DNA of 64,000 bases from Shinella yambaruensis (lineage in GTDB: Bacteria > Pseudomonadota > Alphaproteobacteria > Rhizobiales > Rhizobiaceae): assembly GCF_022899355.1 (NCBI RefSeq), contig NZ_JALJCK010000003.1, positions 1-64,000 on the forward strand, in the 5' to 3' direction. Position 1 is the first letter of the stretch. Each line of letters starts with the position of its first letter. Shown piece after piece: positions 19,790 through 28,184 of this stretch. The notes under the pieces are model-generated. The model did no database searches. It had not been told where the DNA came from and saw only the letters and a list, made by a program, of their open reading frames with translations. The translations under genes and the position numbers were made by a program.

Positions 19790-20320
19790 ATGCAAGAAAT
19801 CGCTCTTGAAGACGTCTACCAGCTCATGGAGCCGGGTCCGGTCGTGCTGCTCATCACTTGCAACGAAGGCCAACCCAATGTCATGACCATGTCATGGCAT
19901 ATGATGGTCGACTTCGTCCCACCATTGGCTGCGTGTGTCGTGTCGCGCAGAAACCTTTCCTTCACCGCACTGCGACAGTCCGGCCAATGCGTCATCGGTA
20001 TTCCTGGCGTCGAACTGGCGCAAAAGGTGGTGGACATCGGCAACTGTTCCGGTCGCGACGTCGACAAATTCGCTCGGTACGGTTTGACGCCTTCAGCGCC
20101 GAAAAAAGTGGCAGTTCCCTTGATCAAGGAATGTTTTGTGAACCTTGAGTGCAAAATCAAGGATCCGCGGCTCATCGAAGATTACGATCTGCTTGTTCTA
20201 GAGGTCGTAGCGGCATGGCGCGACCCCGAACGGAAGACTTGCAAGACCTTTCACCATCAAGGTTATGGCTCCTTCGTCGTAGACGGCCAAGCGATCAGCC
20301 TGGCATCGAGGATGCCATGA
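19790..20320 (+). CDS. flavin reductase family protein (FMN-binding split barrel)
   Basis: 176 residues from ATG 19790, with GAGGAG about 10 nt upstream. Family pattern: PGPVVLLITCNEGQPNVMTMSWHMMVDFVPPLAACVV, then FTALRQSGQCVIGIP and CFVNLECKI. Proteins of this type bind FMN and reduce flavins or act as stand-alone oxidoreductases. Its stop overlaps the ATG of the helix-hairpin-helix gene (ATGA at 20317-20320), so the two are translationally coupled. Substrate unknown. Confidence 0.82.
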   Translation: MQEIALEDVYQLMEPGPVVLLITCNEGQPNVMTMSWHMMVDFVPPLAACVVSRRNLSFTALRQSGQCVIGIPGVELAQKVVDIGNCSGRDVDKFARYGLTPSAPKKVAVPLIKECFVNLECKIKDPRLIEDYDLLVLEVVAAWRDPERKTCKTFHHQGYGSFVVDGQAISLASRMP

Positions 20321-21198
20321 CGACAGCGAGCCGCGACTTCCGATCGAAGAGTGCGGAAAAACCGCGACATCAACTGTCGACTCCCGACATGGCAGGTATC
20401 AACCGGACCGTGGCCGGAAAACTCCGGGAGTATGCCGATCTTCTCGTCCAACAGGGCGAAGGTGGTTTTCGCTCGCGGGCCTTCCAAAAGGCCGGAAACG
20501 CCGTTGAGGCCCTACCACGTGGCGTAGACGAAATCCTTGCGGCTGAAGGCCGAGCAGGTCTGGTCGCCCTGCCGACCATTGGATACGGGATTGCAGCGGC
20601 GATCGCGGAGATGCTGGCAACCGGGCGCTGGAGTCAGTTGGATCGGCTCCAAGGCGAATTCGCACCCGAGACACTTTTTCAGACGATCCCCGGTATCGGA
20701 CCCCGGCTGGCCCGGCGATTGGCGGAAGACGGTCATTTGGAGAATCTTGCGGATCTCGAATATGCTCTGCACCTCAATGACCTCAGCATCAAGGGAATCG
20801 GGAAACGCCGCAAACGGATGATCGCCGATGCGCTCTCCGAACGGCTCGGACAGCCGTCGCAAATCCTCATCGCAAGGAAATCAGTGCCATCGGTGACCCT
20901 GCTTCTCGATGTCGATCGAACATATCGCGAGCGCGCGGCTGCTGATAAACTGCGAAAGATTGCGCCGCGGCGGTTCAACCCGAACGGCGAAGCGTGGCTG
21001 CCGATTATGCATATGCGGCGGGCGGGCTGGCATTTTACGGTGCATTTCTCAAACAGCCGACTGGCGCATGAACTGCGGAAAACCCGTGACTGGGTGATTG
21101 TTCATTTCCAACGCGATGGCGAGACGGAAGGACGCTGTACCGCGATAACCGAAACGAGCGGCCCTATGATGCGCAAACGTGTCATTCGAGGTCGCTGA
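20317..21198 (+). CDS. helix-hairpin-helix protein related to the DNA polymerase X N-terminus
   Basis: 293 residues. About residues 25-95 look like the 8-kDa lyase-type domain of family X polymerases (NRTVAGKLREYADLLVQQGEGGFRSRAFQKAGNAVEALP), followed by two helix-hairpin-helix motifs (LVALPTIGYGIAAAIAEML and FQTIPGIGPRLARRLAED). The polymerase palm is absent; residues ~185-293 are a separate domain with LLLDVDRTYRERAAADKL and GWHFTVHFSNS. A DNA-binding or repair role is likely. Coupled to the flavin reductase-like gene. Confidence 0.75.
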   Translation: MTTASRDFRSKSAEKPRHQLSTPDMAGINRTVAGKLREYADLLVQQGEGGFRSRAFQKAGNAVEALPRGVDEILAAEGRAGLVALPTIGYGIAAAIAEMLATGRWSQLDRLQGEFAPETLFQTIPGIGPRLARRLAEDGHLENLADLEYALHLNDLSIKGIGKRRKRMIADALSERLGQPSQILIARKSVPSVTLLLDVDRTYRERAAADKLRKIAPRRFNPNGEAWLPIMHMRRAGWHFTVHFSNSRLAHELRKTRDWVIVHFQRDGETEGRCTAITETSGPMMRKRVIRGR

Positions 21199-21426
21199 GG
21201 GATAGTTGTGATAAGCCTGCTTGATCGAAACCGACCGATATGTCGGGCGAGCAGCCTGGAAATGAAACTCGGCCTTGACTCGGATGACTGGCTTGGGACC
21301 GCCGACGACAGGTCTGCTTCTGAGATTGCTTCACAAAAAGCAACGAGTTTGAAGACTCCAGGTTCTCGGGGAACTTCCTGCCATTGCCGCTGCGAGGTTA
21401 TGAGTGTCAACTTTGGTTGACAGGTC

Positions 21427-21450
21427 TATAATATCCATTATTCTGGATAT
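21427..21450 (+). promoter_or_regulatory. arsR promoter -10 and ArsR operator
   Basis: TATAAT at 21427-21432 overlaps the left arm of an inverted repeat ATATCCA-N6-TGGATAT (21431-21437 / 21444-21450) that runs up to the arsR ATG at 21451. This is a good position for ArsR autorepression. No ribosome-binding site is visible, so the message may be nearly leaderless. Confidence 0.65.
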
Positions 21451-21804
21451 ATGGATGACAACACAGCGATAGCGGCGCTCGGCGCCTTGGCCCAGGCCAC
21501 GCGGCTGGAGACATTCCGTCTTCTCGTGCGGCACGAACCCAACGGCATTCCGGCTGGAGAGCTGGCCCGCCTCATCGACGTGCCGCAGAACACCATGTCG
21601 GCGCATCTTGCGACGCTGTCGCGGGCGGGCCTCGTCACGAGCGAGCGGCAGAGCCGGTCGATCATCTATCGCGCCGATCTTAATGGCCTGTGCGAGCTGA
21701 CCCTGTTCCTGCTCAAGGATTGCTGTGGCGGATCGACGGAGCTTTGTGCTCCGCTGATTGCCGAGTTGGCGCCTTGCTGTGTACCGGAGGCGACGCTGTC
21801 ATGA
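21451..21804 (+). CDS. arsR: ArsR/SmtB family arsenic-responsive repressor
   Basis: 117 residues, winged helix. IPAGELARLIDVPQNTMSAHLATLSRAGLVTSERQSRSIIYRADLNG is the HTH and wing. Cysteines lie at the C-terminal end (LKDCCGGSTELCAP and LAPCCVP), the arrangement of ArsRs whose As(III) site is C-terminal rather than in the recognition helix. The first gene of a tight plus-strand operon with arsN2, arsC, acr3 and a second arsC; its stop overlaps the arsN2 ATG. An operator palindrome directly precedes it. Confidence 0.92.
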   Translation: MDDNTAIAALGALAQATRLETFRLLVRHEPNGIPAGELARLIDVPQNTMSAHLATLSRAGLVTSERQSRSIIYRADLNGLCELTLFLLKDCCGGSTELCAPLIAELAPCCVPEATLS

Positions 21805-22238
21805 GCACGGTCCGGCTGGAGCAGGTTGCCGGCACCGACGCCAGCCTCAAGGCGGCCTTGGCGAACGCACATTTACCGACCGACGACATCGAGGATGACG
21901 GCCGGACCTTCTTCAAGGCCATAGTCGCAGATGGTCGGATCGTCGGCTTCTCCGGTGTCGAGCTATGCGGTGTCGATTATCTCCTCCGATCCGTCGTCGT
22001 GCTTTCCGAGCATCGAGGGCAAAGTCTGGGCCGTGCCGTCGTCGAACAGACATTGGCGCGTCTCGACCGCGGCGACGTCTTCCTCGCGACGACGAACGCA
22101 GCGCCGTTCTTCGCGCGCATCGGATTTTCCGAAGTGCCGCGGGACAGCGTGCCCGCATCGGTGCTGGCGACGCGCCAGCTTTCCTCCATCTGTCCATCAT
22201 CGGCGACCATCATGAAGCGCACCAGGCCGCCAACCTAA
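21801..22238 (+). CDS. arsN2: GNAT acetyltransferase, arsenic resistance type ArsN2
   Basis: 145 residues from ATG 21801, overlapping the arsR stop by 4 nt. The GNAT acetyl-CoA loop is LSEHRGQSLGRAVVEQTL, and the C-terminal pattern TTNAAPFFARIGFSEVPR followed by RQLSSICPSSATIM is characteristic of ArsN2-type proteins in ars operons. Relatives acetylate amino groups of arsenicals such as arsinothricin, but the substrate of ArsN2 is less certain. Position in the operon supports an arsenic role. Confidence 0.85.
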   Translation: MSTVRLEQVAGTDASLKAALANAHLPTDDIEDDGRTFFKAIVADGRIVGFSGVELCGVDYLLRSVVVLSEHRGQSLGRAVVEQTLARLDRGDVFLATTNAAPFFARIGFSEVPRDSVPASVLATRQLSSICPSSATIMKRTRPPT

Positions 22239-22253
22239 CCACGGACCACGACC

Positions 22254-22781
22254 ATGACCGACAAGACCTACACCGTGCTGTTCCTCTGCACGGGCAATTT
22301 CGCGCGCTCTATTCTCGCCGAATCCATCCTCAACAAGGAGGGCGGCGGACGGTTCAAAGCCTTTTCCGCCGGCAGCCAGCCGAAGGGCGAGGTCAATCCG
22401 CACGCGCTGAAGGAGCTGGAAGCGCTCGGCTATCCGTCGACGGGCTTCTCGTCGAAGAGCTGGGACGTGTTCGCAAAGCCCGGCGCCTCGCGAATGGATT
22501 TCATCTTCACCGTCTGCGACAGCGCCGCCGGTGAAGCCTGCCCGGTCTGGATCGGCCATCCGATGACCGCCCATTGGGGCGTCGAGGACCCGGCCGCCGT
22601 CGTCGGAACCGAGATGGAGATCCAGCGCACCTTCGCCCAGGCGGCCCGTTTCCTCAAGAACCGGATCGCGGCCTTCGTCAGCCTGCCGTTGGAATCCATC
22701 GACCGCATGGCGCGCGGGACGAAGCTTCGCCAGATCGGCGCGATGGAAGGTTCGACTTCACCGCAGCGAAAGTCCGCCTGA
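22254..22781 (+). CDS. arsC: arsenate reductase, LMW protein tyrosine phosphatase type
   Basis: 175 residues. The phosphate loop CTGNFARS is a CX5R motif near the N-terminus (VLFLCTGNFARSILAES); FTVCDSAAGEACPVW provides further cysteines expected for the intramolecular disulfide cascade, and GHPMTAHWGVEDPA the general-acid region. It reduces As(V) to As(III) for export, with thioredoxin or glutathione as likely electron source. Its stop overlaps the acr3 start (TGATG). Confidence 0.92.
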   Translation: MTDKTYTVLFLCTGNFARSILAESILNKEGGGRFKAFSAGSQPKGEVNPHALKELEALGYPSTGFSSKSWDVFAKPGASRMDFIFTVCDSAAGEACPVWIGHPMTAHWGVEDPAAVVGTEMEIQRTFAQAARFLKNRIAAFVSLPLESIDRMARGTKLRQIGAMEGSTSPQRKSA

Positions 22782-23839
22782 TGTCCACGTTCGAACGCTA
22801 CCTGACCATCTGGGTGTTCCTCTGCATCATCGTCGGCGTGGCGCTCGGCCATCTCATGCCCGGCCTCTTCCAGATCATCGGCGCGGTTGAGGTCGCCAAG
22901 GTGAACATTCCCGTCGCGATCCTGATCTGGCTGATGATCATCCCGATGCTGCTGAAGATCGATTTCCGGTCCCTCGCGCAGGTCGGCACCTTCTGGCGCG
23001 GCATCGGCGTGACCCTGATCATCAACTGGGCCGTCAAGCCGTTCTCGATGGCTCTCCTTGGCTGGCTCTTCATTGACTGGCTGTTCCGCCCCTACCTGCC
23101 TGCCGACCAGATCGATTCCTACATCGCCGGGCTCATCATCCTCGCCGCCGCCCCCTGCACGGCCATGGTCTTCGTCTGGAGCAATCTCACGCGCGGCGAA
23201 CCGCTGTTCACCCTCTCCCAGGTCGCGCTGAACGATGCGATCATGGTCGTCGCCTTCGCACCGATCGTCGGCCTGCTGCTGGGCCTTTCCGCCATCACCG
23301 TGCCGTGGGACACGCTTGCCCTGTCAGTCGCCCTCTACATCGTCGTACCGGTCGTCATCGCGCAGGTCATCCGCCACCGGCTCACGGTTGACGGAACGAC
23401 GCGGGTACTGGATGGCGTGCTTGCCAAGCTGCAACCGATCTCGCTGGTGGCGCTGCTCGCAACGCTGGTTCTTCTCTTCGCCTTTCAGGGCGAGCAGATC
23501 ATCGCCCAGCCGGCCGTCATCGGCTTGCTTGCCGTCCCGATCCTGATCCAGGTCTATCTCAACTCCGGACTTGCTTATCTACTCAACCGGGTCGCTGGCG
23601 AACGGCACTGCGTTGCCGGCCCGTCTGCGCTCATCGGCGCCAGCAACTTCTTCGAACTCGCGGTCGCAGCCGCCATCAGCCTCTTCGGCTTCCAGTCCGG
23701 TGCGGCGCTCGCCGCCGTCGTCGGCGTTCTCACCGAGGTCCCGGTGATGCTGTCGGTCGTGTGGATCGTGAACCGCTCGAAGGATTGGTATGAGGCCGCC
23801 CCCGCCGTTTCCCGAACCACCGTCACCGAACGGCACTGA
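22781..23839 (+). CDS. acr3: ACR3 family arsenite efflux transporter
   Basis: 352 residues, about ten membrane helices, from ATG 22781. Signature parts: FERYLTIWVFLCIIVGVALGH, WLMIIPMLLKIDF, AAPCTAMVFVWSNLTRG with the conserved Cys needed for arsenite transport, and GASNFFELAVAAAISLFG. It exports As(III) through the inner membrane, driven by proton motive force. It lies between the two arsenate reductase genes and overlaps the first by one base. Confidence 0.94.
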   Translation: MSTFERYLTIWVFLCIIVGVALGHLMPGLFQIIGAVEVAKVNIPVAILIWLMIIPMLLKIDFRSLAQVGTFWRGIGVTLIINWAVKPFSMALLGWLFIDWLFRPYLPADQIDSYIAGLIILAAAPCTAMVFVWSNLTRGEPLFTLSQVALNDAIMVVAFAPIVGLLLGLSAITVPWDTLALSVALYIVVPVVIAQVIRHRLTVDGTTRVLDGVLAKLQPISLVALLATLVLLFAFQGEQIIAQPAVIGLLAVPILIQVYLNSGLAYLLNRVAGERHCVAGPSALIGASNFFELAVAAAISLFGFQSGAALAAVVGVLTEVPVMLSVVWIVNRSKDWYEAAPAVSRTTVTERH

Positions 23840-23841
23840 CC

Positions 23842-24264
23842 ATGGACGCAACCATCTATCACAACCCCGCATGCGGAACGTCCCGCAACACGCTGGCGCT
23901 GATCCGCGCGGCCGGGATCGAGCCTGTTGTCATCGAATATGTGCAGGATCCACCGACGCGCGAGCAGCTTGCGACGATGATTTCGGATGCCGGGCTGACG
24001 GTCCGGGAAGCCATCCGCGAAAAAGGCACGCCCTATGCCGAACTCGGTCTCGACAACCCGGACCTGACCGACGGCCAGTTGCTCGACGCGATGATCGAAA
24101 CGCCGATCCTCATCAACCGTCCCTTCGTCGTGACACCGCTCGGCACCAGGCTCGCCCGCCCGTCCGAGGCGGTGCTCGACATCCTGCCCGATACCTTCAA
24201 GGGGCCGTTCTTCAAGGAGGACGGCGAACAGGTTCTCGACGAGGAGGGAAAGCGCATTGCCTGA
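23842..24264 (+). CDS. arsC: arsenate reductase, glutaredoxin-dependent (ArsC)
   Basis: 140 residues, 2 nt after the acr3 stop. IYHNPACGTSRNTLALIR contains the single catalytic Cys with its Gly-Thr-Ser-Arg context; arginines later in the chain (PFVVTPLGTRLARPSE) match the arsenate-binding Arg triad of E. coli ArsC. It uses glutathione and glutaredoxin. With the phosphatase-type enzyme upstream the operon holds two unrelated arsenate reductases. No clear terminator follows before the convergent MFS gene. Confidence 0.93.
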   Translation: MDATIYHNPACGTSRNTLALIRAAGIEPVVIEYVQDPPTREQLATMISDAGLTVREAIREKGTPYAELGLDNPDLTDGQLLDAMIETPILINRPFVVTPLGTRLARPSEAVLDILPDTFKGPFFKEDGEQVLDEEGKRIA

Positions 24265-24332
24265 CACGTTCCGCTCGACCAAGCGCGACGCATGAGCAGA
24301 CGACGAAGCTTGAGAAGCGCGTGCCGTTGCGC

Positions 24333-25577
24333 TCAGCCTGACGGGTTCGGCGTGGCGATGGGGCTCCGCTTCGCCGCCATCGCGACCGCGACGAAGGCGG
24401 CGATGCCGACAGAGCCGAGCACGGCGCTCAACGCGAGCGAGGCGCCGATACCAAACTGTCCCATCGTCGCCGCAAAGGCGAACGGGGCCGCAGCGCCCGC
24501 AGCCAGCCTGGCGGCTGCCATCTTTCCGGTCAGTGCGCCATAGCCATCCGAGCCGAACAGATAGAGCGGCAAGCTGCCCTGGGCGGTGCTGTTGATGCCG
24601 GATCCGAGGCCGAGGCAGATCGAGAAGGCGACCGCCCCGGGAAGCCAATTGCCGGACAACGCCAGGATGACGACGCTGAGGACCATCAAGCTCGCGGAGA
24701 CGACGGCAAGGCCCGGCGGCGCAAGGCGCGTGCCGAAAACCATGTTGACCAGGCGGCTGAGAACCTGCGCCGGGCCGAACAGCGAGCCGATGACGACCGC
24801 GGCGCTTCCGAAGCCGAGCGTTCCGAGCATCGGCACCATATGGGCGAGCATGGCGCCGAGGGTGAAGCTCAGCAGCGCGAATCCCGCCGACACGATAAGC
24901 ACCGCACCGCGCCGGCGCTCTGGCGGAACAGCCCCGACGACAGGCTCGCGCATCGGTCTCTGCCCGCCGGCCGCCGCAACCTTTCCCTTCCGCATGATCC
25001 AGACGTGGAACGGCATGCAGACGGCGATGTTGAGCCCGGCATAGACGAGGTAGATCTCGCGCCAGGAGAGATGGCCGAGCAGCACCGTGGTGATCGGCCA
25101 GAAGATCGTGGAGGCGAAGCCGGCGATCAGCGTGAGATAGGTGATGCTTCGCGATGCGGACCGGGGATCGGCTTCCACCAGCGCCGCGAAAGCGGCCTGG
25201 TACTGGACCATGCCGGACGCTATTTCCAGAAGGACGATGGCGAGGGCAAAAATCGCCACGGACGGCGACCAGGCGCACAGCATCAGGGTTAAGGCAGACA
25301 GCAACGAGCCGATCGCCATCACCGTCGCCGCACCGACGCGGTCCATCTGCCGGCCGACATAGGGCGCCGACAAACCGCCGACGAAGAGCGACGCGGAAAA
25401 CACGGCAAAGACCTGCGCGACGGTGACGCCGAGATCGGCCGCCATGCCGGGCGCCAGGATGCTGAAGCTGTAATAGAGGGTGCCGTAGCCGATGATCTGG
25501 GTCAGGCCGAGCGCGGCGACGATGCCGACGGGTGCTTTCGGGTCACGCAACGACGTCGATCTCGCCGCAGGCAGCAT
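24333..25577 (-). CDS. MFS transporter of the arsenic cluster (ArsK-like)
   Basis: 414 residues with about twelve hydrophobic segments: GLTQIIGYGTLYYSFSILAPGMA, then a motif-A-like YVGRQMDRVGAATVM. ATG 25577 overlaps the end of the upstream arsR by 35 nt; a TTG nearer the stop is an alternative. Coupling to an ArsR gene and convergence with the ars operon point to metalloid export. Rhizobial/Agrobacterium ArsK is an MFS exporter of As(III), Sb(III) and organoarsenicals and is the best candidate; ArsJ is less likely since no GAPDH-type partner is present. Confidence 0.8.
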   Translation of the reverse strand: MLPAARSTSLRDPKAPVGIVAALGLTQIIGYGTLYYSFSILAPGMAADLGVTVAQVFAVFSASLFVGGLSAPYVGRQMDRVGAATVMAIGSLLSALTLMLCAWSPSVAIFALAIVLLEIASGMVQYQAAFAALVEADPRSASRSITYLTLIAGFASTIFWPITTVLLGHLSWREIYLVYAGLNIAVCMPFHVWIMRKGKVAAAGGQRPMREPVVGAVPPERRRGAVLIVSAGFALLSFTLGAMLAHMVPMLGTLGFGSAAVVIGSLFGPAQVLSRLVNMVFGTRLAPPGLAVVSASLMVLSVVILALSGNWLPGAVAFSICLGLGSGINSTAQGSLPLYLFGSDGYGALTGKMAAARLAAGAAAPFAFAATMGQFGIGASLALSAVLGSVGIAAFVAVAMAAKRSPIATPNPSG

Positions 25578-25911
25578 CCGTCCCGCAGCAGCCGTCGGAT
25601 CGCTCGACGCTCTCGCGGATGGTGGGATGCCCGGCACAGCAATCTTCCATCAGGAATTTCACGAGATCGGCAAGAGCATCGTAGCTGGCGCTGTAGACGA
25701 TCGAGCGGGATTCCCGCCGCATCGCGATCAGGCCCGATCGCTCCAACTCCTTCAGGTGGAAGGAGACGTTCGACGGCGAGACGCCCATGCGCTCGGCGAT
25801 CAGCCCGGCGGCCAGCCCGTCCGGTCCAGCGACGACCAGCGTGCGCACGATAGCAAGGCGAGTCTCCTGCGATAGGGCTGCAAATGATGCGAGGGCTTGA
25901 CGCTCGTCCAT
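25543..25911 (-). CDS. arsR: ArsR family repressor, second copy
   Basis: 122 residues from ATG 25911. HTH: IAERMGVSPSNVSFHLKELERSGLIAMRRESRSIVYSA. The C-terminal part is Cys-rich (MEDCCAGHP, SDGCCGTDAACGE), so the metalloid site is probably C-terminal. It is followed by the MFS gene with overlapping frames and is divergent from the DUF6428 gene; the palindrome at 25914-25937 lies right before its ATG. It is clearly different from the arsR at 21451 in sequence. Confidence 0.92.
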   Translation of the reverse strand: MDERQALASFAALSQETRLAIVRTLVVAGPDGLAAGLIAERMGVSPSNVSFHLKELERSGLIAMRRESRSIVYSASYDALADLVKFLMEDCCAGHPTIRESVERSDGCCGTDAACGEIDVVA

Positions 25912-25913
25912 AT

Positions 25914-25937
25914 TTCAATAATCCTTTAATCATTGAA
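25914..25937. promoter_or_regulatory. ArsR operator between divergent genes
   Basis: TTCAAT (25914-25919) and ATTGAA (25932-25937) are perfect 6-bp arms with a partly symmetric AT-rich centre. This is like known ArsR sites (TTCAA...TTGAA), located in the 43 bp between arsR (minus) and the DUF6428 gene (plus), so one site could control both. Confidence 0.7.
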
Positions 25938-25954
25938 AAACAGGAGTAGCGCAC

Positions 25955-26473
25955 ATGACCGCGATCGACAAGACCGTTTCATCCGACATCACGCTGGGCC
26001 AGCTTCTCGATGGGCTGGCGGCGGCGCCGAAGGCCCCGCTGGTGTTCGTCTATGACGGACGTCCGGTGAAGGCTGGCTATCATGTCACCGAGGTCAAGGC
26101 GGGCGCGTTCTCGGCACTCGACTGCGGGGCCAACCCGGAAACCTGGTCGGAGATGTTCGTCCAGCTCTGGGATATCGACGAGGGCGGCAGGGGTCACATG
26201 CCGGCGGGGAAGTTCTCCGCGATCATCCGCAAGGTTTCCGATCACGTCCGGCTCGATCCTGCGGCCAAGCTCACCTTCGAGGTCAGCGACGGAAGCCGGG
26301 CGATGGCCCTCTACTATGCGTCGTCGCCGCGCTTGGCCGAAGGCAGAATCGAGGTGATACTGGCCGCAAGGCCGGCAAGCTGCAAACCCCGTGATCGCTG
26401 GCTGACAGAGAAGAGCGCAGCCGCAAATTCCTGCTGTGGTCCGGCAATGATTAGCTCGAAGTGTTGCGCCTGA
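25955..26473 (+). CDS. DUF6428 family protein with Cys-rich tail
   Basis: 172 residues from ATG 25955 with AGGAG upstream. No known catalytic motif. Residues ~15-150 form a mixed alpha/beta domain (LGQLLDGLAAAPKAPLVFVYDG, VKAGYHVTEVKAGAFSALDCG). The last 17 residues are NSCCGPAMISSKCCA-like, carrying two CC pairs, as in the tails of the neighbouring ArsR proteins. Divergent from arsR and sharing its operator, it is presumably As-induced. A metalloid sequestration or delivery role is inferred, not shown. Confidence 0.75.
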   Translation: MTAIDKTVSSDITLGQLLDGLAAAPKAPLVFVYDGRPVKAGYHVTEVKAGAFSALDCGANPETWSEMFVQLWDIDEGGRGHMPAGKFSAIIRKVSDHVRLDPAAKLTFEVSDGSRAMALYYASSPRLAEGRIEVILAARPASCKPRDRWLTEKSAAANSCCGPAMISSKCCA

Positions 26474-26694
26474 AGAGCGAATGCTCTTGAAGAGAATCGA
26501 ACCGCCGGCCGGCCAGCCAGTCTCTAAGCTGTTGATTTACCCTCGCAATGTTACAGGAACCAGCTTTGGAACCGTTTAGCCTAACCCGAGGCGGCCCCGC
26601 GCCGAACTACGGCTGGACAGAGTCGACCCCGTCAAGCGCATAAGTCGATCGCCTAATTCTAGGCGGTAAAAAAGTCGATAGTCTGAATTTGGCT

Positions 26695-27137
26695 TTACAC
26701 GCGGATCCAGGCGCCATTTTTCTTAGAAGAAGCCACGCAGGCCTCGACGAACACGACGCCCTTCACACCATCGTTAACGGTCGGATAGAGAACGGCCGGT
26801 TCCACCGCAACGCCCAGCTTAGCGGCGTTTATTGCGTTGGCGGCCTCCGTGTAAATTGTCGCAAATGCTTCTAGATAACCTTCCGGATGGCCGGACGGAA
26901 CACGAGAGACGCGGGCGCTGGCGGCGCCCGAGCCAGCCCCGTTACGGGTGATCAAGCGCTTTGCTTCACCAAAGGGCGTGAACCAAAGATAGCTTGGATC
27001 TGCCTGGGCTCATTCGAGCCCCCCCTTGGAACCGTAGACACGGATCCGCAGGCCATTCTCGTGGCTAGGCGCCACCTGACTGCACCAGAGCATACCCTTG
27101 GCGCCGCGATCAAACCGCAGCATAACAGCGTTGCCTT
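26695..27137 (-). pseudogene. Gfo/Idh/MocA family oxidoreductase, C-terminal fragment
   Basis: The fragment runs from about 27137 (AVMLRFDRGAKGMLWCSQVAPSHENGLRIRVYGSKGGLE) to the stop at 26695, with VPSGHPEGYLEAFATIYTEAANAI and a normal family C-terminus. A TGA near 27011 stands where Trp is expected (GLE-W-AQADPSYLWF). The NAD-binding half is missing, cut at about 27137. The full gene would have been a sugar or inositol dehydrogenase-like enzyme of about 380 residues. Confidence 0.75.
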
Positions 27138-27305
27138 ATCAGCTATACAACGGACAAGCCCAAACGCTGCTCGTCCCTCCGGCACAATAGCCATTATCAC
27201 AAAACGCCAAAAGAAAGACTGAAGGCAGCAAGCCGCGTTAAGGTTCACGACCACCATCAGATTTCAGCCTGATGGCGATCGAACCAGATATACGTGCGAG
27301 CGATT

Positions 27306-28175
27306 TTAAATGGGTCGCTCGTCCACTTCAGGACGCGGGCCAATCACGAGGTGACGGATGTGTAAATCAGAAGAGCACCTGATACCCTCCCAGTCACTTG
27401 CGTACATGTTCCCGAAGGCGTGATCGCGATCGGCATTTTCATCGAGCCGCTTCAGGATGCTCTCACCTCTTTCCAGATTCTCGTACGCAAACACAAAAGA
27501 GGAATACGGCTTATCCTCACCGTTCCTTGTCTGGAACCAAAATCCGATGGCATCAGTGGACGCGAGAGCTTCGCTCAAGATCATCTCCTGAGGTCGGTTC
27601 GTCTTGCGGTCGACGGCGGCTCCATGGAACTTCCCGGATGGCTCGGCAAGAGTTTCGGCTTGCTTCTTTCGAATGGCCGCCAAAAGCGGGCTCAGCACAT
27701 CCGGTGAACTCCCCTCACCCGGCGCGGAGTTAAGTCCGCCTTCCCCTGCAGCGGTTTTCTCGCTGACTGAAGAAACGACAATAGGTAGACTCTGACCGTC
27801 GGCAGGATACCAAAGAATAGCATCGACAGCGGCGAGCCCACTTGAGCTGTCGTACCATTCCTTACTTCTAACGAGCTTTTGTTGGACACACCATTTAAGG
27901 CTTTCGACGTCATCTTCAGCCGATCCAGTTAAGGTGAAGCCAAATCCACCGCCATTATTCAGCTCTGGATCGTCCCAGTCGAAGATCTCAATTTCATAGC
28001 GTAGCGTGGTGATGTCGCCCAAGCGGTTGATGAGGTGGACCAGATATGGCTCGAAACGCGGCCTCATGTCGAATTCAACATGACGCCGTCGTCCCAAGAT
28101 GATCACGCGCTCGGTATCCTCCCGTTTCAAAGACCGTGCCCCGTCGAGGATCGAGCAACGGTAGTTCTCAATCAT
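27306..28175 (-). CDS. hypothetical protein, first unknown of a two-gene module
   Basis: 289 residues from ATG 28175 (an in-frame TTG at 28181 is possible). I recognise no family. The N-terminal ~110 residues look alpha/beta (RVIILGRRRHVEFDMRPRFEPYLVHLINRLGDITTLRYEIEIFDWDD); a low-complexity linker rich in Gly, Ser and Glu follows near residues 145-165; then a second domain with GFWFQTRNGEDKPYSSFVFAYENLERGESILKRL. No signal peptide or membrane helix. It starts about 9 nt after the stop of the small gene upstream and has lower GC than the flanks, suggesting transfer. Confidence 0.6.
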   Translation of the reverse strand: MIENYRCSILDGARSLKREDTERVIILGRRRHVEFDMRPRFEPYLVHLINRLGDITTLRYEIEIFDWDDPELNNGGGFGFTLTGSAEDDVESLKWCVQQKLVRSKEWYDSSSGLAAVDAILWYPADGQSLPIVVSSVSEKTAAGEGGLNSAPGEGSSPDVLSPLLAAIRKKQAETLAEPSGKFHGAAVDRKTNRPQEMILSEALASTDAIGFWFQTRNGEDKPYSSFVFAYENLERGESILKRLDENADRDHAFGNMYASDWEGIRCSSDLHIRHLVIGPRPEVDERPI

Positions 28176-28184
28176 ATCCAAGAG

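Noticed and set aside
21208-21420. 70-codon frame before arsR
   Set aside because: No ribosome-binding site or family likeness; part of the 250-bp gap that carries the ars promoter.
21417-21422. TTGACA as -35 of the arsR promoter
   Set aside because: Only 4 bp from the TATAAT at 21427, too close to form a pair; a different -35 or an activator would be needed.
26650-26665. CGCCTA-ATTC-TAGGCG hairpin as a terminator
   Set aside because: Short stem and no T-run in either direction.
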